Below, in pieces: positions 8,570-16,655 of a stretch of 64,000 bases of DNA; positions within the stretch are counted from its first letter, which is position 1; every line of letters begins with the position of its first letter. The position numbers and the translations under genes are program-made. The notes under the pieces were generated by a model. The model was not told the origin of the DNA and made no database searches. It worked only from the letters and a program-made list of their open reading frames with translations. Origin of the DNA: Streptomyces sp. WMMB 322 (GTDB taxonomy: Bacteria; Actinomycetota; Actinomycetes; Streptomycetales; Streptomycetaceae); assembly GCF_900090145.1 (NCBI RefSeq), contig NZ_FMHI01000021.1, positions 63,213 through 127,212 on the forward strand, in the 5' to 3' direction.

Positions 8570-8692
8570 AATTGCCCAGCTTCTTGATGTCCACGTGTAT
8601 GAGTTCACCGGGCCAGGATCGATCGTAGCGGCCGACGGGTTCTTCAGCGGGCCGGTCCAGCTAGGCCAGCCGGTGCAGGCTTGACGGGTCAA
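8570..8692 (-). mobile_element. Fragment of an IS481-family transposase
   Basis: Reading the minus strand from 8692 gives DPSSLHRLA, an in-frame TAG, then LDRPAEEPVGRYDRSWPGEL followed directly by IHVDIKKLGN. The block RY-x3-x-PGEL-IH-[VI]-D-I-K-K-L-G is the hallmark start of the integrase-like core of IS481-type transposases, and its first catalytic Asp is the D in HVDIKK. An internal stop, a frameshift immediately after LGN and the loss of the rest of the about 320-residue protein show that it is dead. No terminal inverted repeats could be placed. Confidence 0.7.
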
Positions 8693-8820
8693 GATTCATT
8701 GCACAGTCGAGGCAGGCAACCAAAGATCGGGCCGATGCCGGCCGGGCCCAGCTTCCGCCTCCCTGCACAGCATTCGACGCCCAGGGACCCAATCGGACCG
8801 GGACGACCGCTCTCGTCGGA

Positions 8821-9420
8821 TTACTGACTCGGAGCCGCCGGAAACTGGGACAGCAACTGCTGCCAGGTCTGGCCGACGACCACCAGGTCACCCCAGGAGC
8901 CGTCCGAGAAGTGGAACCGGAGAGTGGCCTTGTGCGGCATGCCGCCGGCCCTCTCGAGATGCTTGATGCTGCGGACCTGTTCCCTCGGCAGGGACCAGCC
9001 CACCTCGGAACCCAGCTCGCCGATGTACACAAGGTGGAGTCCGGTACGACCAGATACCAGAAAACGCCGTGCGGATGTGTGGTGAGCCGCAAGCAGTGAG
9101 CCAGCAACACTCCCCCAACCCCCGTGCAATGCACGCCTCTTACGGCGGAAGGAAATCTTGTCCAGCACCCAGTCGAAGAAGTTCCCAATCGGATCGGTCA
9201 CGTAGTAGACGGGGGCGATGACAAACCGGAACAACCCGTCCAGCAAGCCCTTCTTCGGCTTTTGGACCACAGCAGGATTCGGCCACCTTCGACGCGGCGG
9301 CGTCTTCGCACGCCCCGTGCCCTGGCTCGGTCCGAACATCTCTGGCTGATCCACGCCGGCCAGCGCCGCCGCGACCTGGCCCTGTACCTCCTGCGCTACC
9401 TGCTCTGCCTTGTTGCTCAT
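8821..9420 (-). CDS. Unknown protein of the type VII module, possible PH-like C-terminal domain
   Basis: 199 residues, last gene of the three-gene operon. The first 50 residues are Gln/Pro-rich (MSNKAEQVAQEVQGQVAAAL), followed by a hydrophobic patch (residues 58-80, FRFVIAPVYYVTDPIGNFFD) that may bind membranes peripherally. The C-terminal 90 residues alternate strands and end with a helix containing WQQLLSQFP, resembling a PH/GRAM-like fold. There is no signal peptide. It starts 21 bp after the stop of the WXG gene. I do not recognise a family; the context suggests a chaperone, immunity or accessory factor for the neighbouring WXG protein. A GTG one codon upstream (9423) is an equally possible start. 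Confidence 0.65.
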   Translation of the reverse strand: MSNKAEQVAQEVQGQVAAALAGVDQPEMFGPSQGTGRAKTPPRRRWPNPAVVQKPKKGLLDGLFRFVIAPVYYVTDPIGNFFDWVLDKISFRRKRRALHGGWGSVAGSLLAAHHTSARRFLVSGRTGLHLVYIGELGSEVGWSLPREQVRSIKHLERAGGMPHKATLRFHFSDGSWGDLVVVGQTWQQLLSQFPAAPSQ

Positions 9421-9441
9421 CACGCTCGCTACCCCATCCGG

Positions 9442-10392
9442 TCAGCCGAAGTCGCTCTTGATCTTCTCCTTGGCCGAGAGACCGTCGTTCATGCGGTCCT
9501 CGAAACTGCGGGAGGCATCCTGCGGAAGGGGATCCTTCGGCGCAACGCCTGGGGCACCCTCGGGTCCGTAGTTCTCGTAGCCCTGCTTGACCTCGTCGCC
9601 GGCCTCGACGCCGAGCATCGGGTACAGGACCTCCTTCTTCACCGAGCGCTTGGCCATCCAGTATTCACCGGCTGCCTTAAGGTCGTCCCTTGAACCGCCC
9701 TCGATGCCTTCGATCTTCCCGCGGTACCGCTTGAGCGCGTTGCGATGGCTCAAGTCGTTCTTCTTGTCGTTGAATCTCCGCAGCGTCGTGCGCAGCTTCG
9801 CCAACTTGCGCATGGCCTGCATCCGCTTCGCCAGGTCGGCGAGGGTGTCGGCCAGCTTCGCCGTGATCTTCACGGCCTTCGCGGCCTTGTGTGCGATTCC
9901 GGCAGCGGCGATCAGTGGTCCGATCACGGCAGCTGCACCGGCCGTGACGAGGGACAAGATCGCAGATGTCGCGGCCGCGGCCAGCGCAGCCTGAACGATC
10001 TCCACGAGCAGGTCGATCATCAGCTGCTCGGCCTCGGCACATGCGTCGGCTGCGGTCTCCAGCAGCTCGGCGATCTGGTCCATGTCCGCGGCCTCGCCCT
10101 GAAGACCCTTCTCAAAGGCGGACATCTCCTTGTGGAACGCGTCCGCAGCCTCCCCGGCCCAGGCGTTGTCGAGGCGCTTCCGTTCGAACTTGAGGTCCTC
10201 CACAACACCGCGCAGGTCCCGGGCCGCCTCCCGGTACGTTCCGGCGACATCCCTGAGACGTTCGTTGTCGCCGGAGACCTTCTCCAGGTCGTCATCGAGG
10301 CCGAACTGCTTGATGATCCCGCGCACAGCCTCGTCGAGGGTGTCGGAGAACGGCCCGGATATGCTGATGCCGAGCTTGCCCAGGATGTCCAT
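9442..10392 (-). CDS. WXG-type protein with long C-terminal extension (type VII secretion substrate-like)
   Basis: 316 residues. An N-terminal helical hairpin of about 100 residues has W-A-G at 78-80 in the turn (DNAWAGEAADAFHKEM), the WXG100 signature of ESX/type VII substrates. A hydrophobic, Ala-rich helical stretch follows at about 124-168 (ALAAAATSAILSLVTAGAAA), then a basic, helical region and a charged, Pro-containing tail. This layout (WXG head plus hydrophobic stretch plus variable tail) recalls secreted LXG/WXG effectors, though no toxin domain is recognisable. The start ATG overlaps the TGA of the upstream gene by one base, so the two are translationally coupled. No secretion ATPase (EccC) lies in the window. 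Confidence 0.75.
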   Translation of the reverse strand: MDILGKLGISISGPFSDTLDEAVRGIIKQFGLDDDLEKVSGDNERLRDVAGTYREAARDLRGVVEDLKFERKRLDNAWAGEAADAFHKEMSAFEKGLQGEAADMDQIAELLETAADACAEAEQLMIDLLVEIVQAALAAAATSAILSLVTAGAAAVIGPLIAAAGIAHKAAKAVKITAKLADTLADLAKRMQAMRKLAKLRTTLRRFNDKKNDLSHRNALKRYRGKIEGIEGGSRDDLKAAGEYWMAKRSVKKEVLYPMLGVEAGDEVKQGYENYGPEGAPGVAPKDPLPQDASRSFEDRMNDGLSAKEKIKSDFG

Positions 10393-10766
10393 CACTGGCC
10401 CCCGAAGCTCACGTTGGTGTCGTCCTCGGTCTGGTCGTACGCCTTCGCCGTGTCCCTCACCGAGTCCACGATGTCTTCCAGGGTGCCGGCCGCGTCCTTG
10501 AGGTCATCCAACGAGTCGTTGCGTTGCTTCTCGTAGTCTTTCGCCAGTTCGTCCGACTGGGGAAGCTTCCCGAACGCACCGGGCGACAACGTCACCTGGT
10601 CGATCTTGTTACGGACGCGCCGGATGCGCTCCACTTCCTTGTTGACGTTCTTCGCATACGTCCGCAGAGCCTGCGGATCCACCTCGAACTGTGCAGACAA
10701 CGTCGCTCCCCCATCGCCTCGACTCGCAGCTGTCGCCCCACGGTAATTGACGTTCCCCGTCGTCAT
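10392..10766 (-). CDS. EspC-like / WXG100-related small protein (type VII secretion target)
   Basis: 124 residues, first gene of the module. The region from residue 27 (FEVDPQALRTYAKNVNKEVE) through SPGAFGKLPQSDEL (61-74) to a second long helix (about 76-112) has the pattern of EspC-type type VII targets: helix, G-x-FG-x-LP turn, helix. It has no WXG itself. Such proteins are secreted as helical hairpins, often paired with a neighbouring partner, here the WXG gene to which it is fused by an overlapping stop/start. I start at ATG 10766, with GGAG six bases upstream. A longer frame upstream lacks support. Confidence 0.75.
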   Translation of the reverse strand: MTTGNVNYRGATAASRGDGGATLSAQFEVDPQALRTYAKNVNKEVERIRRVRNKIDQVTLSPGAFGKLPQSDELAKDYEKQRNDSLDDLKDAAGTLEDIVDSVRDTAKAYDQTEDDTNVSFGGQ

Positions 10767-11074
10767 TTTCGGCTCCGGCCCCCACACAGGACTTCCACGC
10801 CGTGGGTGACAAAGGATCACACCGCGGCCTGAGGGGTTTCTGGTTCAGGTCCTTGCCGACTTCGCCGTGTACGACTTCTCGGGTGCCGCCTGGGCAGTCA
10901 GTTGAGAACTCCGAGAATTCCTTGACGGGCACAGCGGACACCTCGCCCATCAAGGGGCTTCCCCGCCGTGCCTCTGGAACGAACCGTGGGCCGTGCCTTC
11001 CGAGAGTGAAAGACACGGCCCACGGCCCGTGTACGGCCCAGGAGAGCGAACGGGCGCTCCGACCTGCGTCGTTT
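10767..11074. other. 308-bp spacer between the type VII module and glnA
   Basis: It contains the glnA terminator hairpin (10985-11024) and presumably the promoter of the type VII operon. No convincing -35/-10 pair or coding frame was seen. The 19-bp repeat that defines one edge of the putative inserted element begins at 11076. Confidence 0.45.
10985..11024 (-). terminator. Rho-independent-type hairpin downstream of glnA
   Basis: CGTGGGCCGTG pairs perfectly with CACGGCCCACG across an 18-nt loop, 50 bp after the glnA stop on the minus strand. No U-run follows, which is usual for high-G+C terminators. Confidence 0.65.
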
Positions 11075-12490
11075 CTAGATGTCGAAGTACAGCTCGAACT
11101 CGTGCGGGTGCGGCCGCAGTTGCATCGGGGCGATCTCGTTCTCGCGCTTGTACTCGATCCACGTGTCGATCAGGTCGGCCGTGAAGACGCCGCCCGCCTG
11201 CAGGTACTCGTTGTCCGCCTCCAGGGCGTCGAGGACCGCGGGCAGGGAGGTGGGGACCTGCGCGACGCCCGCGTGCTCCTCGGGGGCGAGCTCGTAGAGG
11301 TCCTTGTCGATCGGCTCGGCCGGCTCGATCTTGTTCTTGACGCCGTCGAGGCCCGCCATCAGCAGCGCCGAGAAGGCCAGGTACGGGTTCGAGGACGGGT
11401 CGGGCGCGCGGAACTCGACACGCTTGGCCTTCGGGTTGGAGCCCGTGATCGGGATGCGCATCGCGGCGGAGCGGTTGCGCTGCGAGTAGACCAGGTTGAC
11501 CGGCGCCTCGAAGCCCGGGACGAGGCGGTGGTAGGAGTTCACCGTCGGGTTGGTGAACGCCAGCAGCGACGGGGCGTGCTTGAGAATGCCGCCGATGTAG
11601 TAGCGGGCCGTGTCGGACAGGCCCGCGTAGCCCTGCTCGTCGTAGAAGAGCGGCGAACCGTCGGACCACAGCGACTGGTGCACGTGCATGCCGGAGCCGT
11701 TGTCACCGAAGATCGGCTTGGGCATGAACGTGGCGGTCTTGCCGTTGCGCCAGGCGGTGTTCTTCACGATGTACTTGAAGAGCATCAGGTCGTCGGCGGC
11801 GGCGAGCAGCGTGTTGAACTTGTAGTTGATCTCGGCCTGTCCGGCGGTGCCCACCTCGTGGTGCTGGCGCTCGACCTTGAGGCCGGCCTTGTTCAGCTCG
11901 CTGCTGATCTCGGCGCGCAGGTCGGCGAAGTGGTCGACGGGCGGGGCCGGGAAGTAGCCGCCCTTGTAGCGGACCTTGTAGCCGCGGTTGCCGCCGTCCT
12001 CGATGGTGCCGGTGTTCCAGGCGCCGGCCTCGGAGTCGATGTGGTAATAGCCGGCGTTGGCCTTGGTCTCGAAGCGGACCTCGTCGAAGACGTAGAACTC
12101 CGCCTCGGGGCCGAAGAAGGCGGTGTCGGCGATGCCGGAGGAGGCGAGGTAGGCCTCGGCCTTCTTCGCCACGTTCCTTGGGTCACGGCTGTACTGCTCG
12201 CCGGTGATCGGGTCGTGGATGAAGAAGTTGATGTTGAGGTGCTTCTGCTCGCGGAAGGGGTCCACCCGGGCGGTGCTCAGGTCGGGGACGAGAGCCATGT
12301 CCGACTCGTGGATGGCCTGGAAGCCGCGGATCGAGGAACCGTCGAACATCAGGTTCTCGTCCGGGTCGAAGGACTCGGCCGGAACCGTGAAGTGCTGCAT
12401 GATGCCAGGCAGGTCGCAGAACCGGACGTCGATGAACTCCACGTCGTTGTCGGCGATGTATTTCTTGGCCTCGGCGGCGTTCTGGAACAT
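11075..12490 (-). CDS. glnA: Glutamine synthetase type I (GSI-beta)
   Basis: 471 residues. It catalyses ATP-dependent glutamine formation from glutamate and ammonium in the cytoplasm, as a dodecamer. The beta-Grasp N-terminus (LMFDGSSIRGF), the catalytic region (FFGPEAEFYVFDEV, NGSGMHVHQS, SQRNRSAAMRIP, RAPDPSSNPY) and Tyr399 in KDLYELAPEE are all present. Tyr399 is the residue adenylylated by GlnE, whose gene lies in this window at 37.7 kb. The start ATG at 12490 follows AGGAGG. Two GlnR-type boxes lie 90-130 bp upstream, indicating nitrogen-responsive control. The last 19 bases of the gene recur at 8330-8348, so its 3' end appears to have served as an integration target while the coding sequence was kept intact. 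Confidence 0.97.
   Translation of the reverse strand: MFQNAAEAKKYIADNDVEFIDVRFCDLPGIMQHFTVPAESFDPDENLMFDGSSIRGFQAIHESDMALVPDLSTARVDPFREQKHLNINFFIHDPITGEQYSRDPRNVAKKAEAYLASSGIADTAFFGPEAEFYVFDEVRFETKANAGYYHIDSEAGAWNTGTIEDGGNRGYKVRYKGGYFPAPPVDHFADLRAEISSELNKAGLKVERQHHEVGTAGQAEINYKFNTLLAAADDLMLFKYIVKNTAWRNGKTATFMPKPIFGDNGSGMHVHQSLWSDGSPLFYDEQGYAGLSDTARYYIGGILKHAPSLLAFTNPTVNSYHRLVPGFEAPVNLVYSQRNRSAAMRIPITGSNPKAKRVEFRAPDPSSNPYLAFSALLMAGLDGVKNKIEPAEPIDKDLYELAPEEHAGVAQVPTSLPAVLDALEADNEYLQAGGVFTADLIDTWIEYKRENEIAPMQLRPHPHEFELYFDI
11076..11094 (+). repeat. glnA 3'-end copy of the 19-bp direct repeat (putative att site)
   Basis: Positions cover the glnA stop codon (minus the final base) and the preceding codons. 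The 19 bases match 8330-8348 exactly and in direct orientation. The 2.7 kb between the copies contain the type VII module. Confidence 0.65.
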
Positions 12491-12582
12491 CCATCCTCCT
12501 AGTCCCGCCGCGGAGGGACGGGAATTGCTGGTACGCAGGCCAGTGCGGTGGCACGCGCTGGGCCCGACCATAGGCAGACGCC

Positions 12583-12620
12583 ATTTCTCAAGCATGACCC
12601 GTCTGTTTCGCTGATGTTAA
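12583..12620 (-). promoter_or_regulatory. Two GlnR boxes upstream of glnA
   Basis: On the minus strand TTAAC-N6-GAAAC (12620-12605) is followed 22 bp downstream by GTCAT-N6-GAAAT (12598-12583). Both fit the actinobacterial GlnR consensus gTnAC-n6-GaAAc, and the two-helical-turn spacing of paired boxes is typical for glnA promoters. The first box is nearly perfect, the second weaker. Confidence 0.75.
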
Positions 12621-12687
12621 CCACAGCCCTGCCGATACCCGATGACCTGCGCACGAGGTCCTTCACCCCTCACGGTACGGTTGCCGT

Positions 12688-13158
12688 GTGAACAACAGGG
12701 ACGCGATCGGCTCATGGCTCTCGGGCCCTCGTGCCGCCGCCGAGGACATGGGCGCGGACTTCGGGCACCGTGGTGAGCGGCTGGGTCTGCCTGCCGAGGG
12801 GCCGCGTTCCGTCGCGCCGGTCGGGCGCCGGGTGGGCGCGCTGTTCATCGACTGGGCGCTCTCCGTGCTGATCGCCTACGGGCTGTTCGCGGGCGGCGAG
12901 CTGCACCGCGCGAACAACTGGGCACTGGCGGTGTTCCTCGTGCTGAGCCTGCTGACGGTCGGAACCGTCGGCAGCACCCCCGGCAAGCGGCTCCTGAGGC
13001 TGCGCGTGGTGTCCGTGGACGGGCTGGGACGGCTGGTCCTGTGGCGGGTGGCGGTCCGTACGGCTCTGCTGGGTCTGGCCGTGCCGGCGCTGATCTGGGA
13101 CAGGGACGGGCGCGGCCTGCACGACAGGCTTTCCGGCGCGGTTCAGGTACGGGTGTAG
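12688..13158 (+). CDS. RDD-family membrane protein
   Basis: 156 residues. The RDD domain starts at about residue 43 (APVGRRVGALFIDWALSVLI), with the R and first D in helix 1 (GRRVGALFIDW) and a further Asp late (WDRDGRGLHDRLSGAVQV). The membrane helices are near 48-66, 73-95 and 118-135. RDD proteins are small inner-membrane proteins, some linked to Na+/H+ transport, but the role of this one is unknown. The GTG at 12688 lies six bases after a TACGGT -10 hexamer and lacks a ribosome-binding site, so the mRNA is probably leaderless. It is divergent from glnA and convergent with the DUF4191 gene, with a shared terminator between the latter two. Confidence 0.85.
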   Translation: MNNRDAIGSWLSGPRAAAEDMGADFGHRGERLGLPAEGPRSVAPVGRRVGALFIDWALSVLIAYGLFAGGELHRANNWALAVFLVLSLLTVGTVGSTPGKRLLRLRVVSVDGLGRLVLWRVAVRTALLGLAVPALIWDRDGRGLHDRLSGAVQVRV

Positions 13159-13335
13159 GACGGGCTCTCCGGAGCAGTCCGGGTACGGGCGGTCACGCCC
13201 GGCACCGGGCACCCGGCTCCGCTTCACGTGCCCGTCGGCACAGACTCCACCTGCCCGTCGGCACGGACGCTCCAGGTCGTCGACGCACCCGCCGAGGCCG
13301 GGCACGTACACGACGGAAGCGCCGCACACGTCAGA

Positions 13336-13371
13336 AGGTCCGGCCCGGGAGATCGTTCCCGGGCCGGACCT
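13336..13371. terminator. Strong bidirectional hairpin between the RDD and DUF4191 genes
   Basis: A perfect 15-bp inverted repeat (AGGTCCGGCCCGGGA and its complement) with a 6-nt loop sits between two convergent genes, so it can terminate both. Confidence 0.8.
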
Positions 13372-13418
13372 GTGCGTAAGCGATGGGCGAACGTACCGGC
13401 GGACGCGCCGCCGAGGGC

Positions 13419-14111
13419 TCAGCGGCCGCCCTGGCCCCGCGGCATCCGCATGCCCTTCGGCATCGGGCCCTTCGGGATCGGCATGTTGCTCATGAGGTCG
13501 CCCATCGCGCGCAGCCGGTCGTTGACCTGCGTGGTCTGGGGGCCGGTGAGCACCCGCGGCAGCTTCAGCAGCTTGGTGCGCAGCTTCTTCAGCTCCACCT
13601 GGCCCTCGGCCTCGCCGACGACGAAGTCGTGCACGGGAACGTCGGAGACGACGCGGGCCATGCGCTTCTTCTCGGACGCCAGCAACGAGCGGAGCCGGTT
13701 CGGGTTGCCCTCGCCCACGAGGACGATGCCCGCACGGCCCACGGCCCGGTGGACGACGTCCTGGCTGCGGTTCATCGCGACGGCCGGCGTGACGGTCCAG
13801 CCGCGCCCGATGTTCTCCAGCACGGCCGCCGCGGCACCCGGCTGTCCTTCCATCTGGCCGAAGGCCGCCCGCTCGGCCCGGCGCCCGAAGATGATCGCCA
13901 TCGCGAGCAGGGCCAGCATCACGCCCAGGATGCCCGCGTAGACCGGGTGCCCGATCAGGAAGCCGACGGCGAGGAGTACACCGAAGGTGACAAGCCCCAC
14001 ACCGGCAAGAATCAGGCCGATCTTCCGGTCGGCACGCCGGGTCATCTTGTACGTCAGAGCGATCTGCTTGAGCCGCCCAGGGTTGTTCTCGGAGTCTTCC
14101 TTCCTCGCCAT
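13419..14111 (-). CDS. DUF4191-family membrane protein
   Basis: 230 residues. A charged N-terminus (MARKEDSENNPG) is followed by two adjacent membrane helices (about 36-54 and 57-76) and a soluble C-terminal domain with Gly-rich GQPGAAAAVLENIGRGW and VVHRAVGRAGIVLVGEG. The tail is rich in Met-Pro-Lys (NMPIPKGPMPKGMRMPRG). This matches the actinobacterial DUF4191 family, conserved next to lipA in streptomycetes as I recall; function unknown. The ATG at 14111 has no ribosome-binding site, but a TAAACT hexamer lies seven bases upstream, suggesting a leaderless transcript. The small gene ahead of it ends 10 bp before. Confidence 0.85.
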   Translation of the reverse strand: MARKEDSENNPGRLKQIALTYKMTRRADRKIGLILAGVGLVTFGVLLAVGFLIGHPVYAGILGVMLALLAMAIIFGRRAERAAFGQMEGQPGAAAAVLENIGRGWTVTPAVAMNRSQDVVHRAVGRAGIVLVGEGNPNRLRSLLASEKKRMARVVSDVPVHDFVVGEAEGQVELKKLRTKLLKLPRVLTGPQTTQVNDRLRAMGDLMSNMPIPKGPMPKGMRMPRGQGGR

Positions 14112-14121
14112 GCGGGGAAGT

Positions 14122-14301
14122 TTACGTGGCGGCCGGCCTCCGGTCGGCCGCGGCCTCCAGTACCCGTTCGGCCTCGGTACGCGCGACGGCCCGGCGGCGG
14201 TTCTCCAGGACCGCCGCCCAGGCGTTCCGGCGCGCAGTCGCATGGCCCCTGCGCATCAGCAGGTTCTCGACGCTCTCCAGCGCGCGCAGTGTGGTCCGCA
14301 A
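14122..14301 (-). CDS. Small conserved-looking basic helical protein (59 aa)
   Basis: A TTG at 14301 preceded by GGAGG at 9 bases opens a 59-codon frame ending in TAA 14122-14124. The sequence (LRALESVENLLMRRGHATAR, then AWAAVLENRRRAVAR and EAERVLEAAA) is one long amphipathic, Arg/Ala-rich helix with high third-position G/C. It lies between lipA and the DUF4191 gene on the same strand, ten bases before the latter. I know no function; codon bias and the ribosome-binding site are the evidence. Confidence 0.65.
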   Translation of the reverse strand: MRTTLRALESVENLLMRRGHATARRNAWAAVLENRRRAVARTEAERVLEAAADRRPAAT

Positions 14302-14487
14302 GGCGGTTCCCTCCGTGATCTCACGTAGCTGCCGTGAACTGTAAGTACAGCCATCGTCACCGTTAGGTGTTACCAGCGGATGACCAGCGGGTCAAAGGCT
14401 GTGAACGCCGATGCGGCCAACGTCACGCCGCCGTCGGGCGGTTCGTGCGCCGGTACGGATCTGCGGGCGGTGTCCCCGTCATCCCCG

Positions 14488-15426
14488 TCACGCAGCCCGC
14501 GCGTCGCGTGCCTCGACGGCCTGCTTGTACAGGCGGCCCGCACGGTACGAGGAGCGCACCAGCGGCCCGGACATGACGCCCGCGAAGCCGATCTCCTCGG
14601 CCTCCTGCTGGAGTTCGACGAACTCCTGCGGCTTCACCCAGCGCTCGACGGGGTGGTGACGTGCGGAGGGCCTCAGGTACTGGGTGATCGTGATGAGTTC
14701 GCAACCGGCTCCGTGCAGGTCGCGCAGCGCCTCGCTGACCTCCTCGCGCGTCTCGCCCATGCCGAGGATGAGGTTGGACTTGGTGACCAGACCGTCCTCG
14801 CGGGCGCGGGTGATCACCTCCAGGGAGCGCTCGTAGCGGAAGGCGGGGCGGATGCGCTTGAAGATGCGGGGCACGGTCTCGACGTTGTGCGCGAGCACCT
14901 CGGGACGCGAGGAGAAGACCTCCGCGAGCTGCTCCGGTACCGCGTTGAAGTCGGGGATGAGCAGCTCGACGCCGGTGTCGGGCATCAACTCGTGGATCTG
15001 GCGCACCGTTTCGGCGTAGAGCCAGGCACCGCCGTCGTCGAGGTCGTCGCGGGCGACGCCGGTGATCGTGGCGTAGCGCAGTTCCATCTGCTGGACGGAC
15101 TCGGCGACGCGGCGCGGCTCGTCCCGGTCGAGCTCCGCCGGCCTGCCGGTGTCGATCTGGCAGAAGTCGCAGCGGCGCGTGCACTGTTCGCCGCCGATGA
15201 GGAAGGTGGCCTCCCGGTCCTCCCAGCATTCGAAGATGTTGGGGCAGCCGGCCTCCTGGCACACCGTGTGCAGGCCCTCGCGCTTGACCAGGTCCTGCAG
15301 AGCGTTGTACTCGGGCCCCATCTTGGCCCGGGTCTTGATCCACTCGGGCTTGCGCTCGATGGGGGTCTGGCTGTTGCGGACTTCAAGGCGGAGCATTTTG
15401 CGACCGTCGGGTGCGACAGCGGACAC
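14488..15426 (-). CDS. lipA: Lipoyl synthase
   Basis: 312 residues. This radical-SAM enzyme inserts two sulfur atoms into protein-bound octanoyl groups to form the lipoyl cofactor of 2-oxoacid dehydrogenases and the glycine cleavage system. Both Fe-S motifs are intact: C56-x4-C61-x5-C67 for the auxiliary cluster and C82-x3-C86-x2-C89 for the radical-SAM cluster (QCTRRCDFCQ). The GTG at 15426 is preceded by GGGAG and gives the usual family length; a longer frame to 15513 is unlikely. It lies downstream of lipB on the same strand with a 182-bp gap. Confidence 0.96.
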   Translation of the reverse strand: MSAVAPDGRKMLRLEVRNSQTPIERKPEWIKTRAKMGPEYNALQDLVKREGLHTVCQEAGCPNIFECWEDREATFLIGGEQCTRRCDFCQIDTGRPAELDRDEPRRVAESVQQMELRYATITGVARDDLDDGGAWLYAETVRQIHELMPDTGVELLIPDFNAVPEQLAEVFSSRPEVLAHNVETVPRIFKRIRPAFRYERSLEVITRAREDGLVTKSNLILGMGETREEVSEALRDLHGAGCELITITQYLRPSARHHPVERWVKPQEFVELQQEAEEIGFAGVMSGPLVRSSYRAGRLYKQAVEARDARAA

Positions 15427-15608
15427 GTCCGGCTCCCTACGTACTTTCGATTCCTCGGCGAACTTCAGGGTACGCCCATCGCTCCGGTGTCTCCCACCGC
15501 CGGGTGGCCTCACAGACGCAGGGCGGGGTCACGGCGGCGGCAGCGACAGGTGCCGAGGGGCGGGCGGGGCGCCGGCCGGGTGCCGGAGAGACGGGTGCGG
15601 CAGCGGGC

Positions 15609-16406
15609 TCACACGGCGCGGGGCAGCGGCTCCGACGACTCCAGGACCTCGCTCAGGTGCTTCTCCATGACGGGCAGCACATCCGCCACGGGAACGTCGC
15701 GGCCCAGTTCGTCCGAGAGCGACGTCACGCCCGCGTCGCGGATGCCGCAGGGGACGATGCGGTCGAACCAGGTGTTGTCGGGGTCGCAGTTGAGCGCGAA
15801 GCCGTGCATGGTCACGCCCTTCGCGACGCGGACTCCGATCGCGCCGATCTTGCGGTCCTCGCCGCGCTGGCCCGCGTTGGAGGGCGCGTACTCGGGGCCG
15901 CGCAGCCGTGGGTCGTACTCGTCGTCGTCACCGGGCTCGGGGTCGAAGTCGAGGGCGAGACCGCCGAGTTCGTCACCGGAGCGGCCGGCCGCGCCGGAGG
16001 TGTCCCCGAGCACCCACGCGCCGCTGCGGCCCTCGATCCGCGTGGTCTCCAGGCCGAAGTCGGCACAGGTGCGGATCATGGCCTCTTCCAGCCGGCGTAC
16101 GTGCGCGATCACGTCCACCGGGCGGGGCAGCTTCAGGATGGGGTAGCCGACGAGCTGCCCCGGGCCGTGCCAGGTGATCTTCCCGCCGCGGTCGACGTCG
16201 ACGACGGGAGTGCCGTCGACGGGCCGCTCGCCGGGCTCCGTGCGCCGGCCCGCCGTGAAGACCGGAGTGTGCTCGAGGAGCAGGCAGGTGTCGGGAATCT
16301 CCTCCGCGAAACGCGCCGCGTGCACGCGGCGCTGCTCCTGCCATGCCTCTTCGTAGTCCACGGCCTCGGCGCCGAACCCGAGACGGACAAAGCGCAGCTC
16401 GTTCAC
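15609..16406 (-). CDS. lipB: Lipoyl(octanoyl) transferase
   Basis: 265 residues. It transfers octanoate from acyl carrier protein to the lipoyl domains, providing the substrate for LipA. The conserved blocks are RGGKITWHGPGQLVGYPI (73-90), the catalytic Lys186 in DRKIGAIGVR, and the acyl-enzyme Cys220 in IVPCGIRDAGVTSL. An acidic, poorly conserved loop of about 45 residues (137-184, with GDDDEYDP) is inserted before the Lys motif, which is usual in actinobacterial LipB as far as I know. The GTG at 16406 follows GGAGGAG. It is divergent from the NsdA-like regulator gene. Confidence 0.96.
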   Translation of the reverse strand: MNELRFVRLGFGAEAVDYEEAWQEQRRVHAARFAEEIPDTCLLLEHTPVFTAGRRTEPGERPVDGTPVVDVDRGGKITWHGPGQLVGYPILKLPRPVDVIAHVRRLEEAMIRTCADFGLETTRIEGRSGAWVLGDTSGAAGRSGDELGGLALDFDPEPGDDDEYDPRLRGPEYAPSNAGQRGEDRKIGAIGVRVAKGVTMHGFALNCDPDNTWFDRIVPCGIRDAGVTSLSDELGRDVPVADVLPVMEKHLSEVLESSEPLPRAV

Positions 16407-16655
16407 GGCTCCTCCAATGTCGTGCCGGCCCGTGCCCGGTCGGCCGGTCCGTGCGGGGCGGGCCGTGGAGCCCGGTCCCACGGAAAACTCTACGGGTGCG
16501 GCGGCCCTCTGCGGCAGCCGGGAACCTCCTCACACGTATGGATGAAAAGGACAGCGAAGGGTGCGAGAGGCGCCCGCAGGACGGCTAAGTTCGCGCCGTT
16601 CCGCAGGGTGCCACGGCGCCTGCAGCAAGCCGTAGCTCAGGAGCCCGTAAAGCTG

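Larger units (their letters stand above)
7699..8820. other. 1.1-kb gene-poor region with relics of genes and a transposase
   Basis: No intact gene is visible. It contains a minus-strand gene remnant (about 7949-8150), a displaced 19-bp copy of the glnA 3' end (8330-8348) and an IS481-type transposase fragment (about 8570-8692). Base composition and codon bias are irregular, as expected for a former insertion hot spot. Confidence 0.6.
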
